64,000 nucleotides of DNA, taken from assembly GCA_025174535.1 (NCBI GenBank), contig JALBUN010000001.1:1116001-1180000 (forward strand), read 5' to 3'. The position numbers were made by a program, and so were the translations under genes. How positions within the stretch are numbered: position 1 is the stretch's first letter; each line of letters opens with the position of its first letter. Shown piece after piece: positions 1 to 11,990 of this stretch. The notes under the pieces were generated by a model. That model did not search any database and was not told the origin of the DNA. It saw only the letters and a program-made list of their open reading frames with translations. Origin of the DNA: Cantharellus purpuraceus (Eukaryota; Basidiomycota; Agaricomycetes; Cantharellales; Hydnaceae).

Positions 1-480
1 TCTGACTCCGACCCAACCTCCAACCCAACCTCCAACCCAATCTCCAACCCCCAATCAGACCTAGTGCGTAACAGCTCCACTCTGTCTCCAGTAGAACTGG
101 AACAGTAAAGTCCTTTCTCATTCTTCTCTAGCACCAACTCCAGTTACATCCTTGAACCTCAGTGTCACAGCACTTAACATCTGGGTGGATCAGACAGGGA
201 TCTGGACATCAATGAATATAGTCATAACACCTCAGCCAGATGAAGAAAACAAGCTACCATTCATAGCATTTGGTGCAGCAGTTGATGAGCCAGCAAAAGT
301 CATGGCAGATATGCTTTGTTTATGGGGATGAAAATGGGTGGACTAGGAGACATAAATGGAATGTGGACAGGACCAAAAATGTCCATCACAGAAACAGAAA
401 TGTGTGGATACATGGACATAAACCACTTGGATGAGACAGAAATCGAATCTCAGGGACCAAAACCTGATGTGGAGGGACAA
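1..480 (+). other. Unrecognised coding-like stretch at the left edge (possible 3' end of a gene)
   Basis: Frame 1 is open from the window edge to a TAA at 106-108 and reads as a Ser/Pro/Asn-rich repeat (S-N-P-T units encoded by tandem CAACCCAACCTC-like DNA at about 10-50). A second protein-like frame runs from about 140 to a TGA near 330 and includes ALNIWVDQTGIW and AFGAAVDEPAKVM. A third overlapping frame continues to about 480. The frame changes suggest either introns or a decayed gene entering from outside the window. I do not recognise the family; a mobile-element origin is possible but unsupported. Confidence 0.3.
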
Positions 481-1314
481 TAATAAGCTGTGCAAGTCAA
501 ATAATGCCGGCTTTCAAATTGCAACAGTCCTTGTTCAATCCAAGGTTAGGTCCACCATAGCCACAAGAGTAGATATAGGATCGGTTCGACGCAGGAGGAC
601 CACGAAAACATAGCATTGGCCAGCTCCTTGATGCATGGTCGTTGGCCTGGGCCCTGGCATGGCCGTCAGAACATGAGCGGAACAAGTTCTCTGCTTGGCC
701 TAACTAGAAGCAGTGCATGCTAGCGCATAAATCTCCAGACAAGCTATGCACCTTGCTCCAGTGTGAGGTGTCGTGGGCAAACCATGTGAGAGAGACGGGT
801 CAACTTGCAATGAGGTGACTTATGCGTTTTGCATTTAAATAAACTTGGTGATTGATCACAACAGACAGTGTGACAGCTGTGAACACTCTTCAAGCTTCGT
901 CAGGGGACGCAATATACCCACGAAAGTCGGGTGCCTAACGTCGACGATTAAAAATGGGTTCAGGGTGAAAGCAAGCGTGTTCTATTTGAGCTTGAGATTT
1001 CAGCTTTCCGAGTCGTTATGATTGCACATAGTATTATGAAGAAATTTGAGTCAAAACCGTAAGTGGATGGGGTTTACATGTAATCAAAAGGAGGAAAACG
1101 ATGCCGGTATAACAAACATCAAAGGTGGTTGAAACGTTTGTAAAGACCCTATAGCGCACGGCTTCAAGTTGACCCATGTTGCAAACAGCAATGAGTTTGG
1201 CGCCCAAACAGTCTCCAGCTGGGCGCCGTATAACAAGTTCGACAACGGCGACGCTCAACTGTCTTTCTTTCCCTTCTCCGTGGCTCACGACGTTGAAGCC
1301 AGCCTTCCCGTGTA
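481..1314. other. Intergenic region upstream of the RE-repeat gene
   Basis: About 830 bases with only short ORFs in every frame. It presumably holds the promoter and 5' leader of the plus-strand gene that starts near 1315. I saw no RNA gene or element here. Confidence 0.5.
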
Positions 1315-4300
1315 ATGATCACAGGGCATAAGAATCTCAATCCCCTTCTTGTAGCTGAGCCTTTCCAAGCGGTAAGGCGCGCCTCGCACATCTCGCGCAC
1401 AAGAAGACTACTGACGCGCCTCTAGTCCCAGGGAGATGAGGTGCCTACGTCTCCGAAAGACTTGCAAGACTTTTATGAGGACATGGAGAGACGCGAAATA
1501 GAGCGACGGCAGAGCCGTGGAAAGTCGCGACGCTGGACTCGCAGAGGGAGTAACAAAAGTGACCCGGCCAAGGACAAATCGAACCTGGAGCATGGCGAAC
1601 CGAGTTCGAACCAACGTAATCCCTCTGACCGAGAGTTTGAGCTCCACGACGGGCAAGCGCAGGCCACTGGAAGGTATACCCCTCTGGGTGATAACCTACA
1701 AGATGTTACCGATGATGGTCATTCGTCAGTGGCTGAGTTGCGTATTGGCGATTTGGTGCCACCTCCATGGTCTCCTGAATCCCAAGAACACGTAACTTCC
1801 CATAACGCTCCACCAAGCACCTATCGAACGTACTATAAGATACACAATCCTGTTGGCCCTCGATTCTACAGAAATCACCACCTTCGTCCTCTCAACCATT
1901 CCGCGGTTTCAGCTGCGTTACGCCCGTCTTCTGCGTTTTCTAGTGCATTTCCCCCGCTAGCTGCTCTTCCTCCTGCCTCGCCCCCACCACGTGGTTTGGG
2001 TCTTGGTCACGCCCACCTTCACCCACATAATTACCCACCACAGTTTCCATCTCCTGATACCAGTTTCTCTTCCTCAGAAAGTGCATTGCCGACGCCAGAC
2101 TCTTCACAGTCCGCGCTTCATGGGCAGGGCGGCGAGGGATTACGAAAGAGTAACAATGTGGTAAATGGCACTGTCGTTTCCGATCCTGTTGATCAATTAG
2201 ATGGGTCCAATCCTTATGGGCAAAAGTTTCATCATGACTCGCCATATGATCTGGGGAAGAAAGGCAAGGGAACTGATCAAGGATCGCGCAATGGAGCAAG
2301 GACAGTAGGATCATTGTCCGTGACAGATGTAGGCAGCATTATAAGCCCTCCATCTTCTCTTTTCTGATTGACTCTTGCTACAGTTGAAACCTCCCCGCTC
2401 TCGAATGAGTATGCAGGTGCCTCGTAAAACCACACCATCCCCGCTGTCACAGTCCACATCTGCACTCAACATTCAATCTGAAGGAGAAGATGTCTTTGTA
2501 CCGAAGCGCAAGTTGAGCAAGCGCCGCGGCGGTGGATTGAAAAACTTATTCGGGCCGTCCCCCAGTCCTGACGATTCACCAGTCGATTCCCGTGCTCCAA
2601 GTCCATCTCTTACGGGTCCAGCCCCCATAGATCACACGCTGTCTGTTTCTTCTCCCGTCATTCCCAAAGAGTCGACCCCTGGCGTTAAAAAGAGCCATCT
2701 TTCAGTTCCTGTTCCCCTTACGCGTAAGCTTTCCAAGTCCTCCAGTCCGACAAACCGCTCGACTGGATCACTTGCATCGACTTCCCCAGCTCGACCACCG
2801 TCGCCAGACAAAGGCGGCAAACAAACAGGCGTATTTGGCCGAATTGCCAAGCGGTTCAGCCTGGCCCGGAAGCCTGAAAGCTCATTCATGCCCATGGCAC
2901 GGCGTGGGATATTCGATAAAGGGAGAGGCAAGGAAAGCGCTGTGTCATTAACGACCGACAAAGGTCCATTAAACGGCATGAAGAAGTCTGATACAGAACC
3001 TGCACCCGAAGGTATGCGATTCAATGAGCCGAGAAAGAGTACAGACTTCTTAAAGCGGGTTCCTCCACCTTCCCTTGAGCCTCAATCAACGCAGCCAACG
3101 TCCAGTACCCATCTGTCGCCAACGGATGCTCCATCGACCTCGCGGCCGAGTGCCGCCTCTTCCGCCCTCCCTTCCGCTCAGTCTTCGATCGTGCCACAAC
3201 TCCCTGATCTGATAACTGGGACTGGCTTGGGCATCTTCCAACCTCGGGACCGTGATTCTCGGCGTGATAGCTTGACCAGTCTTGAACCTGAGGGCAACTG
3301 GCGATTGGGCAAATTGACTATTGCCAATCCGGATGTACCTGGTGGGTCAGAGACGGACCTCTCTGTCACAGTGCGTGGGGAGGGGGATGCGCGCTCCTCG
3401 CCTCCTGGCAACGGAGACTCTCGTCTGTCTACACGTGGGGATAGGGACGCGCGAGGATCTAATGATAGGGACGCGCGCAATTCTCTTCGTGAGGATCCAG
3501 ATGTGCGCGTGTCGCGAGCATCGGTTCGAGCTGATAAGGACTCTCTGCCCGTGGATGTAGAGGCACGCGCATCGTTGCAAAGTGGGGATGCTCATGCACC
3601 CATAGGGGGGAATAGAGGCGTATCATTGCATGACTTGAAAGAATCGCCACTGCCACCGGTACCACAGAAGGAACAAAAGGCATGGTCAGAGCAGAGCGTG
3701 TTTGACGAGACACCACGCGCTTCCGTGGTAGAATCTACGCATACCTCCATTCCTAGGGCCCCTTCACCTGTCTTGCCACTTCCACCAGTGCCCGAGCGAT
3801 TGCTTTCTACTCCTCAGAAGTCTTTGCCGCATATTGAGACAACCCAGTCGAGGTCAGACCCCCCTTCCAGAGCCGAGGTGTACTCGCCCAAGTCTGAACC
3901 ATCTTCCAAGCCTCAACCATCCTTGCCAAAACCCGAAGCACCTTTGCCCGCCATAGATCCTCTCGAATCTTCTACATCGTCATATGCACAACCTTCACGA
4001 CATGTCCGCCAGTGGGAGGAACATGAATATCACATTAATGTCCCAGTTGAAGGATCCCTCTTCGTACGCCCTGCACCAAATGGCACTTCCGTCCCACCTG
4101 TCGAGAAGCCTACTTTGCCCCCTCTTCCCCTCAAAGCAAAACACAGAGAAAGCACGGAGAAGCCAAGCTCCTCTGGCCAGTCGTTCCGGCCATCCTCCAA
4201 GCAAACCACGGTTTTCACGTCTATCTTTCCCCCACCCTCTCGCTCGCGGCATACTTCTGAAACGTCTCCGAATGAAGGGAGCTCACGTGGGCATGGGTAT

Positions 4301-6340
4301 GTGTCCGCACCTGCGCCGCTCCAGCGTTCAAGGGGCCATATGAGGACGGGTTCCTACTCTCCAGACAAGCCTGTGCAATTCGTGTATGTGCGTTCAGGTT
4401 CGGAGTCCCCTGACAAAGAAGGAAGGCGCGAGCGTATCAAAGAACGAGACCAAGAACGTGAGAGGAGACGCGACCATCGTGTAGCTGGGACGGACAGCGA
4501 TCGAAGTAAAGAAGATGCGATGCCACGGCGCGAGCGGGAAAGACGTGAATCTTCGGTGCGACAGCGGGACAAGGAATACTCGGATCGTGAGAGAGAGGAT
4601 AGAGCACGGGATAGAGAGGAGAGGGGTCGCGAGCGTGACAAGGACCGAGGACGCGAGCGCGAGAAAGAGGAGGAACGTGAAGACAGGGATCGAGAGAAGG
4701 CACGACAACGTGAAAAGGAGGGAGAGGAGAGAGAGCGGAAGAAAGAGCGAGAAAGAACAGATAGAGAGAGGGACAGGGAGAGGGAGCGCCCACGGGAAAA
4801 GGATAGGGACAGAGAGAAGGCGAAGGACCGGGAGCGCGAGCGTGGGAAAGACCGGGAGAGAGACAGAGAACGCGAACGCGATAAAGACAGGGAGAGGACC
4901 AGAGAGAAGGAAAGGGAGCGGGAGAAGGAGAAAGAACGGGAAAGGGAGAGGGCACGGGAGAGGGAGAGGGAGAGAGAGAGGGAGAGGGAGAGGGAGAGGG
5001 AGAGAGAGAGAGAGAGAGAGAGGGAAAGGGCGAAGGTGAAGGAGAGGGAAAGGGAAAGGGAAAGGGAGAAGGAGAGGGAGAGGGAAAGGGAAAGGGAAAG
5101 GGAAAGGGAAAGGGAAAGGGAAAAGGAAAGGGAAAGGGAAAAGGAAAGGGTGAAGGAAAGAGAGAGGGGGGGGGAAAGGGAGAGGGAGAGGGAAAGGGTG
5201 AAGGCGAGGGAGAGGGAGAAAGAGAAGGAGAGAGTGCAGGGGAAAGAAAAAGAATGGATACGGCGCAAGGAGCAAGACTCTCGTGTTGAGCGCGAGACCG
5301 TGAAGTATCACCTTGTTCCTCGACACCGCACGTCTTCCACGACCACGTCAAGTAATAACCATCCAGTAAGGGCGGATTCGAGACAGGACAGCTCGACGGA
5401 TGAAGATGACCTCAGAAAGGTTTCTGCGCGCGGTGAAGATTGGGAAATTGTCGAGAGGACGAAACGTCGAAGACGCGAAGGCGGGAGCATCGTGCAGATG
5501 AATGGCTATTCCATGAACAATGCAACATTTCCTCGTCGCAGCAGTACGAGCGTCCAAAAGGACATCTCACAGCTCACTGATCGGACCCATCGAGATTCAA
5601 GATCCGGCGAGAGAGGCTCAGATTCTCGAGCGGGTGTGCCGTCCCAAACATCATATCCTGGGTCTCGACAGCGAGCATACAGCATGGAAACACCTCATTC
5701 GCGACCATCGAGTACTGCACCGCTCTCTCCTCCCGAAAAAGACATAGCTACGAAATCGGGGTGGAGGGAGGACGATCGATACTTCCAACCCTCCTCGTCT
5801 GTCCCCGTTCAGCATGTAGTGGATGCTGCATCGCGCCCTGATCCACGATCAACGCCCGCTCCGTACATAGCCCCGCGTCCCACTTCAGGCTTCTCATCGC
5901 CTGACTGGGCTCAATTTAGGGCCAAAGAAGCCTGGGAACGAGACCGGATGTGGCGAGGACATAGTATGACATTCACCCCTGATCTTAGGGGTGAAAGCCC
6001 TACGGCCTCGACAAGCGCTCCTGTACACACTGGAACTTGGACTGGCGTAAGCCCACACGACCAAGTCCCTGTAAATTATGGCTCAGGTACTGCAGCAACC
6101 TTCTATCACCAACCTCCACCAGCACACCATGGTTCGTCATACACGTCATTCCTCGTCCAACCAGCATGGTCGTACGCCCAGTACTCCCAACCAGCACCAG
6201 CACCTGACCCCATTCCGCCATTCTCTCTGCAACCGTCATCTAATCCATTACCCCCGCCACCCCGCCGATCAACATTTGACACTCGCATACCACCCGAATC
6301 GCCAATAAATCGATCTACATCTCCTGAAGCGATTCGATAA
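1315..6340 (+). CDS. Large disordered protein with a long Arg-Glu repeat, function unknown
   Basis: Three exons, 1315-1371, 1426-2328 and 2384-6340, are joined by phase-0 introns of 54 and 55 nt (GTAAGG...TCTAG and GTAGGC...ACAG, each with a TGAC branch point) and give 1,638 residues. The start at 1315 is chosen because the large second frame has a TAG at 1423 just upstream and only this upstream ATG exon splices into it in frame. An alternative donor at 2305 would also stay in frame. Residues about 1-1000 are Ser/Pro-rich with short basic patches. Residues about 1000-1290 are almost pure Arg/Glu/Lys/Asp, with long runs of alternating R-E that could form a single charged alpha helix. A basic patch, ERTKRRRREGG, and a Pro/Ser-rich tail follow. 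No enzyme domain is visible. RE-rich tracts occur in nuclear RNA-processing proteins, so a nuclear role is only a guess. Confidence 0.85.
4420..5290 (+). repeat. Homopurine tract encoding Arg-Glu dipeptides
   Basis: Nearly all bases on the plus strand are A or G. At about 4960-5030 the motif is GAGAGGGAGA-like, and at about 5045-5150 it becomes tandem GGGAAA hexamers (AGG GAA codons). The complementary strand is almost pure pyrimidine, so it cannot contain stop codons; this explains the three overlapping minus-strand ORFs of about 300 codons. Such tracts are prone to slippage and can form triplex or G-rich structures. Confidence 0.9.
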
Positions 6341-6640
6341 TGAACAATTAGACCATTGCCGGTTTCCATTTTCACATCTGGATTTTTTATGCAATTCTCA
6401 GGCATCTCACGTCCCCTCTTGGTTTCACTACGGCATGTCATGTTTTTTTTTTTTTTTCCTTGACTGTTCTACAAGGATCTTGCGCATTATTAGGTTTCTG
6501 CAGTTCCCCGCAGTGCTTTCTTGGACAATCATATATACCCTTGCATTTCACAAGTGTAATCGCATGCACAAGCAATACTGTTGGAAAATGCTGTAAAAGT
6601 GCCAAAATGGTAGCGATTCCTGTGACATTCAGATAGATAA

Positions 6641-8096
6641 TTAAGCGCGGTCAACCCCACCCGGTACCAGCGATAATGGTATTCCATATGAGTGAAATGG
6701 ATTCTCATCGCCACCCTCGCGGTACATGTTTTCATTCGGGTCGACGACCTTCATCTCATCCCTGAATGGATCAGCAACGTGGGGATCGCTTCCCTGGTCG
6801 TACACGGAAATTGTACGCGATGTACGCGAGCGGTGTAGCCACGCAAGGGAGGTTGCCTGCGACAGCATACTCGCGCGGCGGGACACCACAGACATCTGAA
6901 GTCTGTCCTTTTCGGAACGGAGCTTCCTTCGTCGACGGAGGAAGGCCCAGATCGCGACGATGACACCGGCTAGCAACACACCGCCCACCACACCACCTGC
7001 GATCGCGACGTCGTTAATTGAGGTAGGCATCCGAGATACATTACTATTGTATTCTGCTTGTCAATAGGGTGAGCCCAGAATAACTCAAGGGCTACTCACG
7101 GTAGCAGAGAACCAGTAGGCGATGCATCCAGTGTGGAGAGTGGGGTTGTGGTGGATACACCACTGATGGCGGTAGCAGAGGTAAGGGTCGTTAGTGATGA
7201 CACCTGTTGTAAATCTTTTCCTGGCCTGAAAATTCATGTTTCCGTAAATAGTGAAATAAAATTACAATTGTGTCACATACGATGAACTAGGTCCAGCCAC
7301 GCCTGTTGCAGAACTAGTTGATAGCAGATTCAACGACGTGATACCAGCGCAAAACAGTCATCAGATCATTGCAGACTTACGCGTCAAGTCCAAGGCCACT
7401 GAACAATCAATTAGTCAGTCCTAAAAGACGGAAACATAGTCTGATAATCGTTCTTACGGAGAGACACTTCCAAGTGCAAAAGATGAGTAACCACTCTGTG
7501 GAGATGACGAAATTGCTGGAATTGAAGCCGTTTCGAAAGTTTCCCCGTTCCCATTGGAGACAGAAGATGTGGTAGCACTCGGGGAGGATGAAGGGCTGAA
7601 AGAAGACCATTTAGGATAAAGATTGAGGGCAGTGGGATGTAGATGCTCACAGACTGGGTTGTTGGGTATTAAGAGACTGGGTGGAACTTCGCGCTTGTGA
7701 CGAAGAAGGGTCCTGGCTGCCGAACGGAATAAATAAAGTTTGAGATAGAGAAGACGAGCCTGCCGAGGGCCCTGGTCCCACACCGGAGGGCGACGGGAAT
7801 GCGGATGCTGAACTTGCAGAGGGGGTTGGAGATGACTCAGTCGCTGACGGAGATGCAGCACTACCAGGTGATGAATTAGATTGAGATTGAGAAGCTGAAG
7901 TCGGTTTCGTAGCTGAACTGTTCGTTCCTGGATTGACGGCAAGCAAAATGCGAGTTCAATACATCCAAAGTTTAGTGTGACTGACCCACTACGCACCAGC
8001 TAACAGTGCGAGTGCGAACGGCAAAACAGTAGTGTCATTTGACGCACTGGCACTCGCGTTATCATCGCCTATGTATGATCCTAGGACTGGTGGCAT
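6641..8096 (-). CDS. Single-pass membrane protein with Ser/Thr-rich N-terminal half
   Basis: Seven exons on the minus strand: 8096-7997, 7927-7651, 7595-7458, 7398-7381, 7313-7281, 7225-7100 and 7043-6641. They give 364 residues in a consistent frame. The N-terminal 230 residues are rich in Ser, Thr, Pro and Ala with several N-x-S/T sites. One strong transmembrane helix follows (AIAGGVVGGVLLAGVIVAIW, about residues 243-265), with a basic RRRRKLR stop-transfer patch and a cytoplasmic tail of about 100 residues. This layout resembles fungal wall-stress or SKG6/Mid2-type surface proteins, but no named domain is certain. The start at 8096 is the first ATG after an in-frame stop. The N-terminus has only a weak hydrophobic stretch (VLPFALALLAG), so a missing upstream signal-peptide exon cannot be excluded. 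Exon 4 has just 18 nt. Confidence 0.75.
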
Positions 8097-9192
8097 TGAC
8101 CAGACGAAACACTCAGTGAAAGGCGGTCAACGCCACACAGCGGTGTTAGTAAACAGGACGGTCGATGGCCTGCCTGTAAAATGACAACGTGACAGAGGTA
8201 TGAAGAAATGTAAATATGTGATATTAATAGGACGGATCGATAGCATACCTGGCAATAACAGCAGTGCCAAATACCTGTTGCGACCAAGCTGTGCTACTGT
8301 GGCTCAAGAGTCAACATCTGATCAACCATTACATCGGCAAGGAAATGTAGGTGGTGTTGGGCATTGATTCCGTATTGAGTACTGAGACTTTGAGGCATGT
8401 AACGACGCTGGCTTGGCGGTAGGGCCGCAGGATATTTATTCAACGTCCTTTCCAACCTGAGATGTTTCGCCATTATGATATGTGAAAGGTTCTTCGTGTC
8501 GAGATGCCAGCGGTGGCGTCAATATTTCAACTTAGAAGCATCATCGACGAATGAAACCGTTTTGATAACTGGTTACTGAGGGTAGAGCGCTATTCTTTGC
8601 GTCACGGATACCATTGATGCAAAAGCGAATCCACCATGGGTGAAGAAGATAATCACAGCAGCTGTTGTTGTCGTCGTACTCGGCAATGTCGAGGCGCTAA
8701 GCCACTCCAACAGAATTCTGACTCCGCACTTTGTACCCAGGCTCACAGAGTTCGTTCGCCTGGTTTGATCTAGTTGCTGTACATGGGATACTACTTGGCA
8801 GCGGCCTGCTATCTCTCGTGGATTCTCATCTCAACGGGCCAGCGAACGCAAAACAAGAAGCTTGGATCGAGTCTGATTTTGGCACTGATCCAAAAGTACG
8901 TTTACTTGTCCACGTCAGCAATTTCATATGTTGTCTGGAGACGCGCCGCATATGCCATTTGGACCAGTGCACCTTCCCAGATCGAATTCAAGATCACATC
9001 ATGATTGTTGATCACGGTAGTACTGTATTACTGTAACATACTAGCAGTGAATGGGTTGTCGGCTAGCTCACTTGATGATTACTAGCATTACTAGTAGCAA
9101 AATAGATCTACAAAGCACGCCATATCATGTATCTGTTCGTTTACCCTATTCACTGAGTTGCATTTCCTATTCAATCGTTTTTCTGACTTGCC
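8097..9192. other. Intergenic region with short hydrophobic frames
   Basis: No supported gene. A plus-strand frame at about 8783-9004 is hydrophobic (YYLAAACYLSWIL) and a signal-like stretch, KKIITAAVVVVVL, lies at about 8643. They are in different frames and I could not join them with credible splice sites. This may be a decayed gene. Confidence 0.35.
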
Positions 9193-10350
9193 TTAAATCC
9201 TTGTTACACTCCATACAAGTATATGTGCTTTATATACTGTACCCCCGCTCGCCTGAGCTACAGTCTTCCTTTCAACCTCCCTGGCCTCCGTCCAAACTGT
9301 GACATCCTGAGGCTTAAATATTCCATCGCTACCTGCCCATAATTTGGCCCAGCTCGTGGGAGAATGACCAAACATCTGCCATCCAGTTTGCGACTGTCTC
9401 AAGCCGCCACCTATCCTATATTCATCTGTATCCGGAACACCCATGTGGGAGCCGAGGATCATGGATCCAGGGAGTGGAGATAGGAGTGCGCCAAGAAGGT
9501 GCGCTAATTCACGCTGTTTGGCCTTGTCGAAGAGATGGAAGAATGCGCCTGTGTGAATGATAGAAAGACGGTGTTGGACCGGTGTCAGCGAAGTGAGCGT
9601 AGCCAGATGAGGCAAAACTTCTGGAAGAGTGGAGGAAGAAGGCGCTGGAGACGCATCACAGCATAGGAAGGATGGGTCGAAAATATCACCAGGCAAGAAG
9701 CATGCAGGCATTATCTCCGGTGGGCAGGTCTTATGAAGCCTCTTGCCAAGGTCCCAAAATTCTACCCAGGTATCAGTACCTCATACAACACTCTCAACGA
9801 GTGCGATATATCACCTGTATGGAGGTCAGACGCGATAACATTTTCACGTGGAAATCCATCGAAAATGACTTTACGCACGTCGCTTCCAACTACAAAAGCA
9901 ACCGAGTAGAAAATATTAATTTTCTCGAGAACATGAAACCTACAGCAACAGCCCAAATCGAGGAGGAGAGCATCCTTTCTGTCCCTGCCTATTTTGAGGA
10001 TGGCTTCGTAGGCAGGATACTTCGCAAGCTTGAATCTATATAAAAGTTAAGAAATTGGGATCGATATAGCATGCACATGAAAATATTACTCACACAGTAA
10101 ACGCAAAATGCCGGATGCAAGGATACGGATACACCTGCCAAGAGTTCGTCACGAAGAGCCAACCCTGATTTTAACGGGGCCGACATACAGCATAGGCTTC
10201 TACCTGAACTTCCAGGATATGATCACGGAGTTCATCTTCATTCTGGATACCAGTCTGAGCCCTAAAAAACGCGAGCTCGTCGCCTTTCAAGTCGTAAATT
10301 GATGGATCAAGTGGGGGGGCAGATACAACCGGTGTTGTATTTGTAGCCAT
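9193..10350 (-). CDS. AusD-like SAM-dependent methyltransferase
   Basis: Five exons, 10350-10189, 10134-10094, 10035-9944, 9889-9815 and 9761-9193, give 312 residues with no frame conflict, close to the usual 280-310. Family hallmarks are the N-terminal LDPSIYDLKGDELAFFRAQ, VYPYPCIRHF, the SAM-binding loop LLLDLGCCFGSDVRK, ENVIASDL, EFWDLGKRL, PGDIFDP, SIIHTGAFFHLF, PGSMILGSH and the C-terminal MFGHSPTSW. Members are class I methyltransferases. Some act on meroterpenoid or other terpenoid intermediates, while many basidiomycete copies are uncharacterised. The substrate cannot be read from sequence, and no terpene or polyketide synthase lies nearby in the window. All introns are 52-58 nt. Confidence 0.92.
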
Positions 10351-11150
10351 TACAGACCTGAGCTTCTGGGCGGTCGATGATTCTGCTTTATACTCCTTGG
10401 AAATATTAGAGCTGACGTGTATAGTTCGACTTCCCGGGCCGACACTCTCGGAAGAAAGTTCTGTCAGTTCTGCGCTGCTATCTCGATCTGTGTGTAAAGA
10501 AATAAGTACACTGCACCATTGGCTGGTAGTGGATTATTTTTACTATCCTCCTCCCCAGACTGTCTGCCGCAGTAGACGACTTGATGCTCACAACTTGACG
10601 CTGTGAACTCTCCCATCTCTGATCATGTGCCGAATGACTCCAAAGTTAGCACCAACTCTTGCCGTTGATAACTCCCTGCTGCCGAAAATGCAGCAATGAA
10701 CTTTAAGGTCATCGAACTTGAATGGACAGTTGGTTTGCTAGAAATCGGAAGACTTCCCGTGGCCATGTATCTTTATACTTTTCCCCTGGAAATTTAAGTA
10801 GAAAGAATACGATTTGGGAGTGACATCTTTGACGATGGACGACACATTCACAATGTCTTCCTGAATAAATCACGGCCCTGGAGGCACTCGTACTGGCGCT
10901 TGCTTCACCTGCATCGTATGGCGCTGGCACGCGCCTAGGGTTGTGTGGGAAACGATAAAAGCGAGATAACTCAGACGTTTGTCCCGTACACTGCAATCGA
11001 AGAGCCTTCGTAGTTCCTCCGCCACCATGGTTGACCCCACGGCATCGATGCCTCCACCTACCGCTATATCACCTGAAGTAAAAACCATCGGTCACCCCAG
11101 AGACTAAAACCAGACCGACAACCCAGTATATCCATTCTGTCGATTTCGGA
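10351..11150. other. Intergenic region between the methyltransferase and the DUF6535 pseudogene
   Basis: Contains the methyltransferase promoter and only short overlapping frames on both strands. No feature recognised. Confidence 0.4.
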
Positions 11151-11179
11151 ACATCTTCAATGTGTGCCTCCAGACCTGA

Positions 11180-11990
11180 AACCACTTTCCAAGACATTCC
11201 AGACGCCATGCAAAGTTTTGAGCCTTCTTCACGTGCTGAAAAGGATGTAGCCTCAGGCTTCTGGAGTACATACGAACGAATGGCCAACCGACACGGTTAT
11301 CGACAGACATAATTGTGACTTGGATATGCTTTTCAAATTCGTATGTCTTTCGTTATATTTTTCCTATATGGACTGAACGACCTTGACATTTTAGGCAGGT
11401 CTTTTCTCCGTCAGTTCTGCCTTCATAGTCAACAGGGTGTCGTGTCTGAGTCCCCAACCGAGTGATACAACGAATGCGCTGTTAAAGTTCTTGATTGCTA
11501 AAGTGACAATGACTCGTTCTCGGATCAAGAGGCACCCTTTCCTGCGTGGACAGGGCCCGGCTCTGCAGTTATTTGGATTCAGTCACTCATGTACTCTCGC
11601 TACCTTTGGTGGGGTACTTGGAGAACATTGGCTTAGACATTTCAAGATGTCGCGATTCGGACATGGCGCCTTGCGAGAACGCTGCACCGGAGGCAGCGAA
11701 AGCTTGACGGAATGAAGACCTGGCATTTCAATCTCTCCATTTCCGCCCTACCAATTCTCCTGCAGTTATTCTCCTGTTCTTTGGGGTTGCGCTCGCAGCA
11801 CATTTCTGGACTTTACAGCATACTGTTGTAGGTGTCGTCATAGGACCAACCTCATCTGGAGTTCCGTTTTATCTCTTCACCGTGGTTGCTTCTTTGAAAT
11901 CGCCTGGTTTTATCTCTTCAACGTGGTTGCTTCTTTGAAATCGCCTGGTTTCTCCTTCCAGATGCCTGTGTCGACAATTCTTAACCGTAT
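11180..11990 (+). pseudogene. DUF6535 family pseudogene
   Basis: Plus-strand fragments in different frames match the order of a DUF6535 protein, a membrane family common in Agaricomycetes. They are an N-terminal ASGFWSTYERMA piece; DRHNCDLDMLFKF followed by a plausible intron (GTATGT...TTTTAG); AGLFSVSSAFIVNRV; the membrane part LWWGTWRTLA; then RRQRKLDGMKTWHF and LPILLQLFSCSLGL. The pieces are separated by frameshifts and stop codons (for example a stop where the family has a Trp-Leu stretch). A 41-bp tandem duplication near 11866-11947 shifts the frame of the last helix. The coding order is preserved, so this is a decayed copy. Assignment rests on remembered family motifs, not a search. Confidence 0.7.
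11866..11947 (+). repeat. 41-bp direct tandem duplication
   Basis: The segment beginning GTTTTATCTCTTCA and ending GAAATCGCCTG occurs twice in a row with a period of 41 bp and a single C/A difference near the start of the unit. It lies inside the DUF6535 pseudogene and, because 41 is not a multiple of three, breaks the reading frame. Confidence 0.95.

Noticed and set aside
4354..5351. Three overlapping minus-strand ORFs of about 300 codons each (Ser-, Pro- and Leu/Phe-rich)
   Set aside because: They are a by-product of the homopurine tract: the pyrimidine strand cannot form stop codons, so all frames stay open.
7454..7996. 180-codon minus-strand ORF
   Set aside because: It runs through introns and the wrong frame of the membrane-protein gene; only its last part coincides with real exon 3.
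8774..9004. Possible small membrane protein (YYLAAACYLSWIL...)
   Set aside because: No credible start or exon junction could be found; kept only as a note in the intergenic entry.
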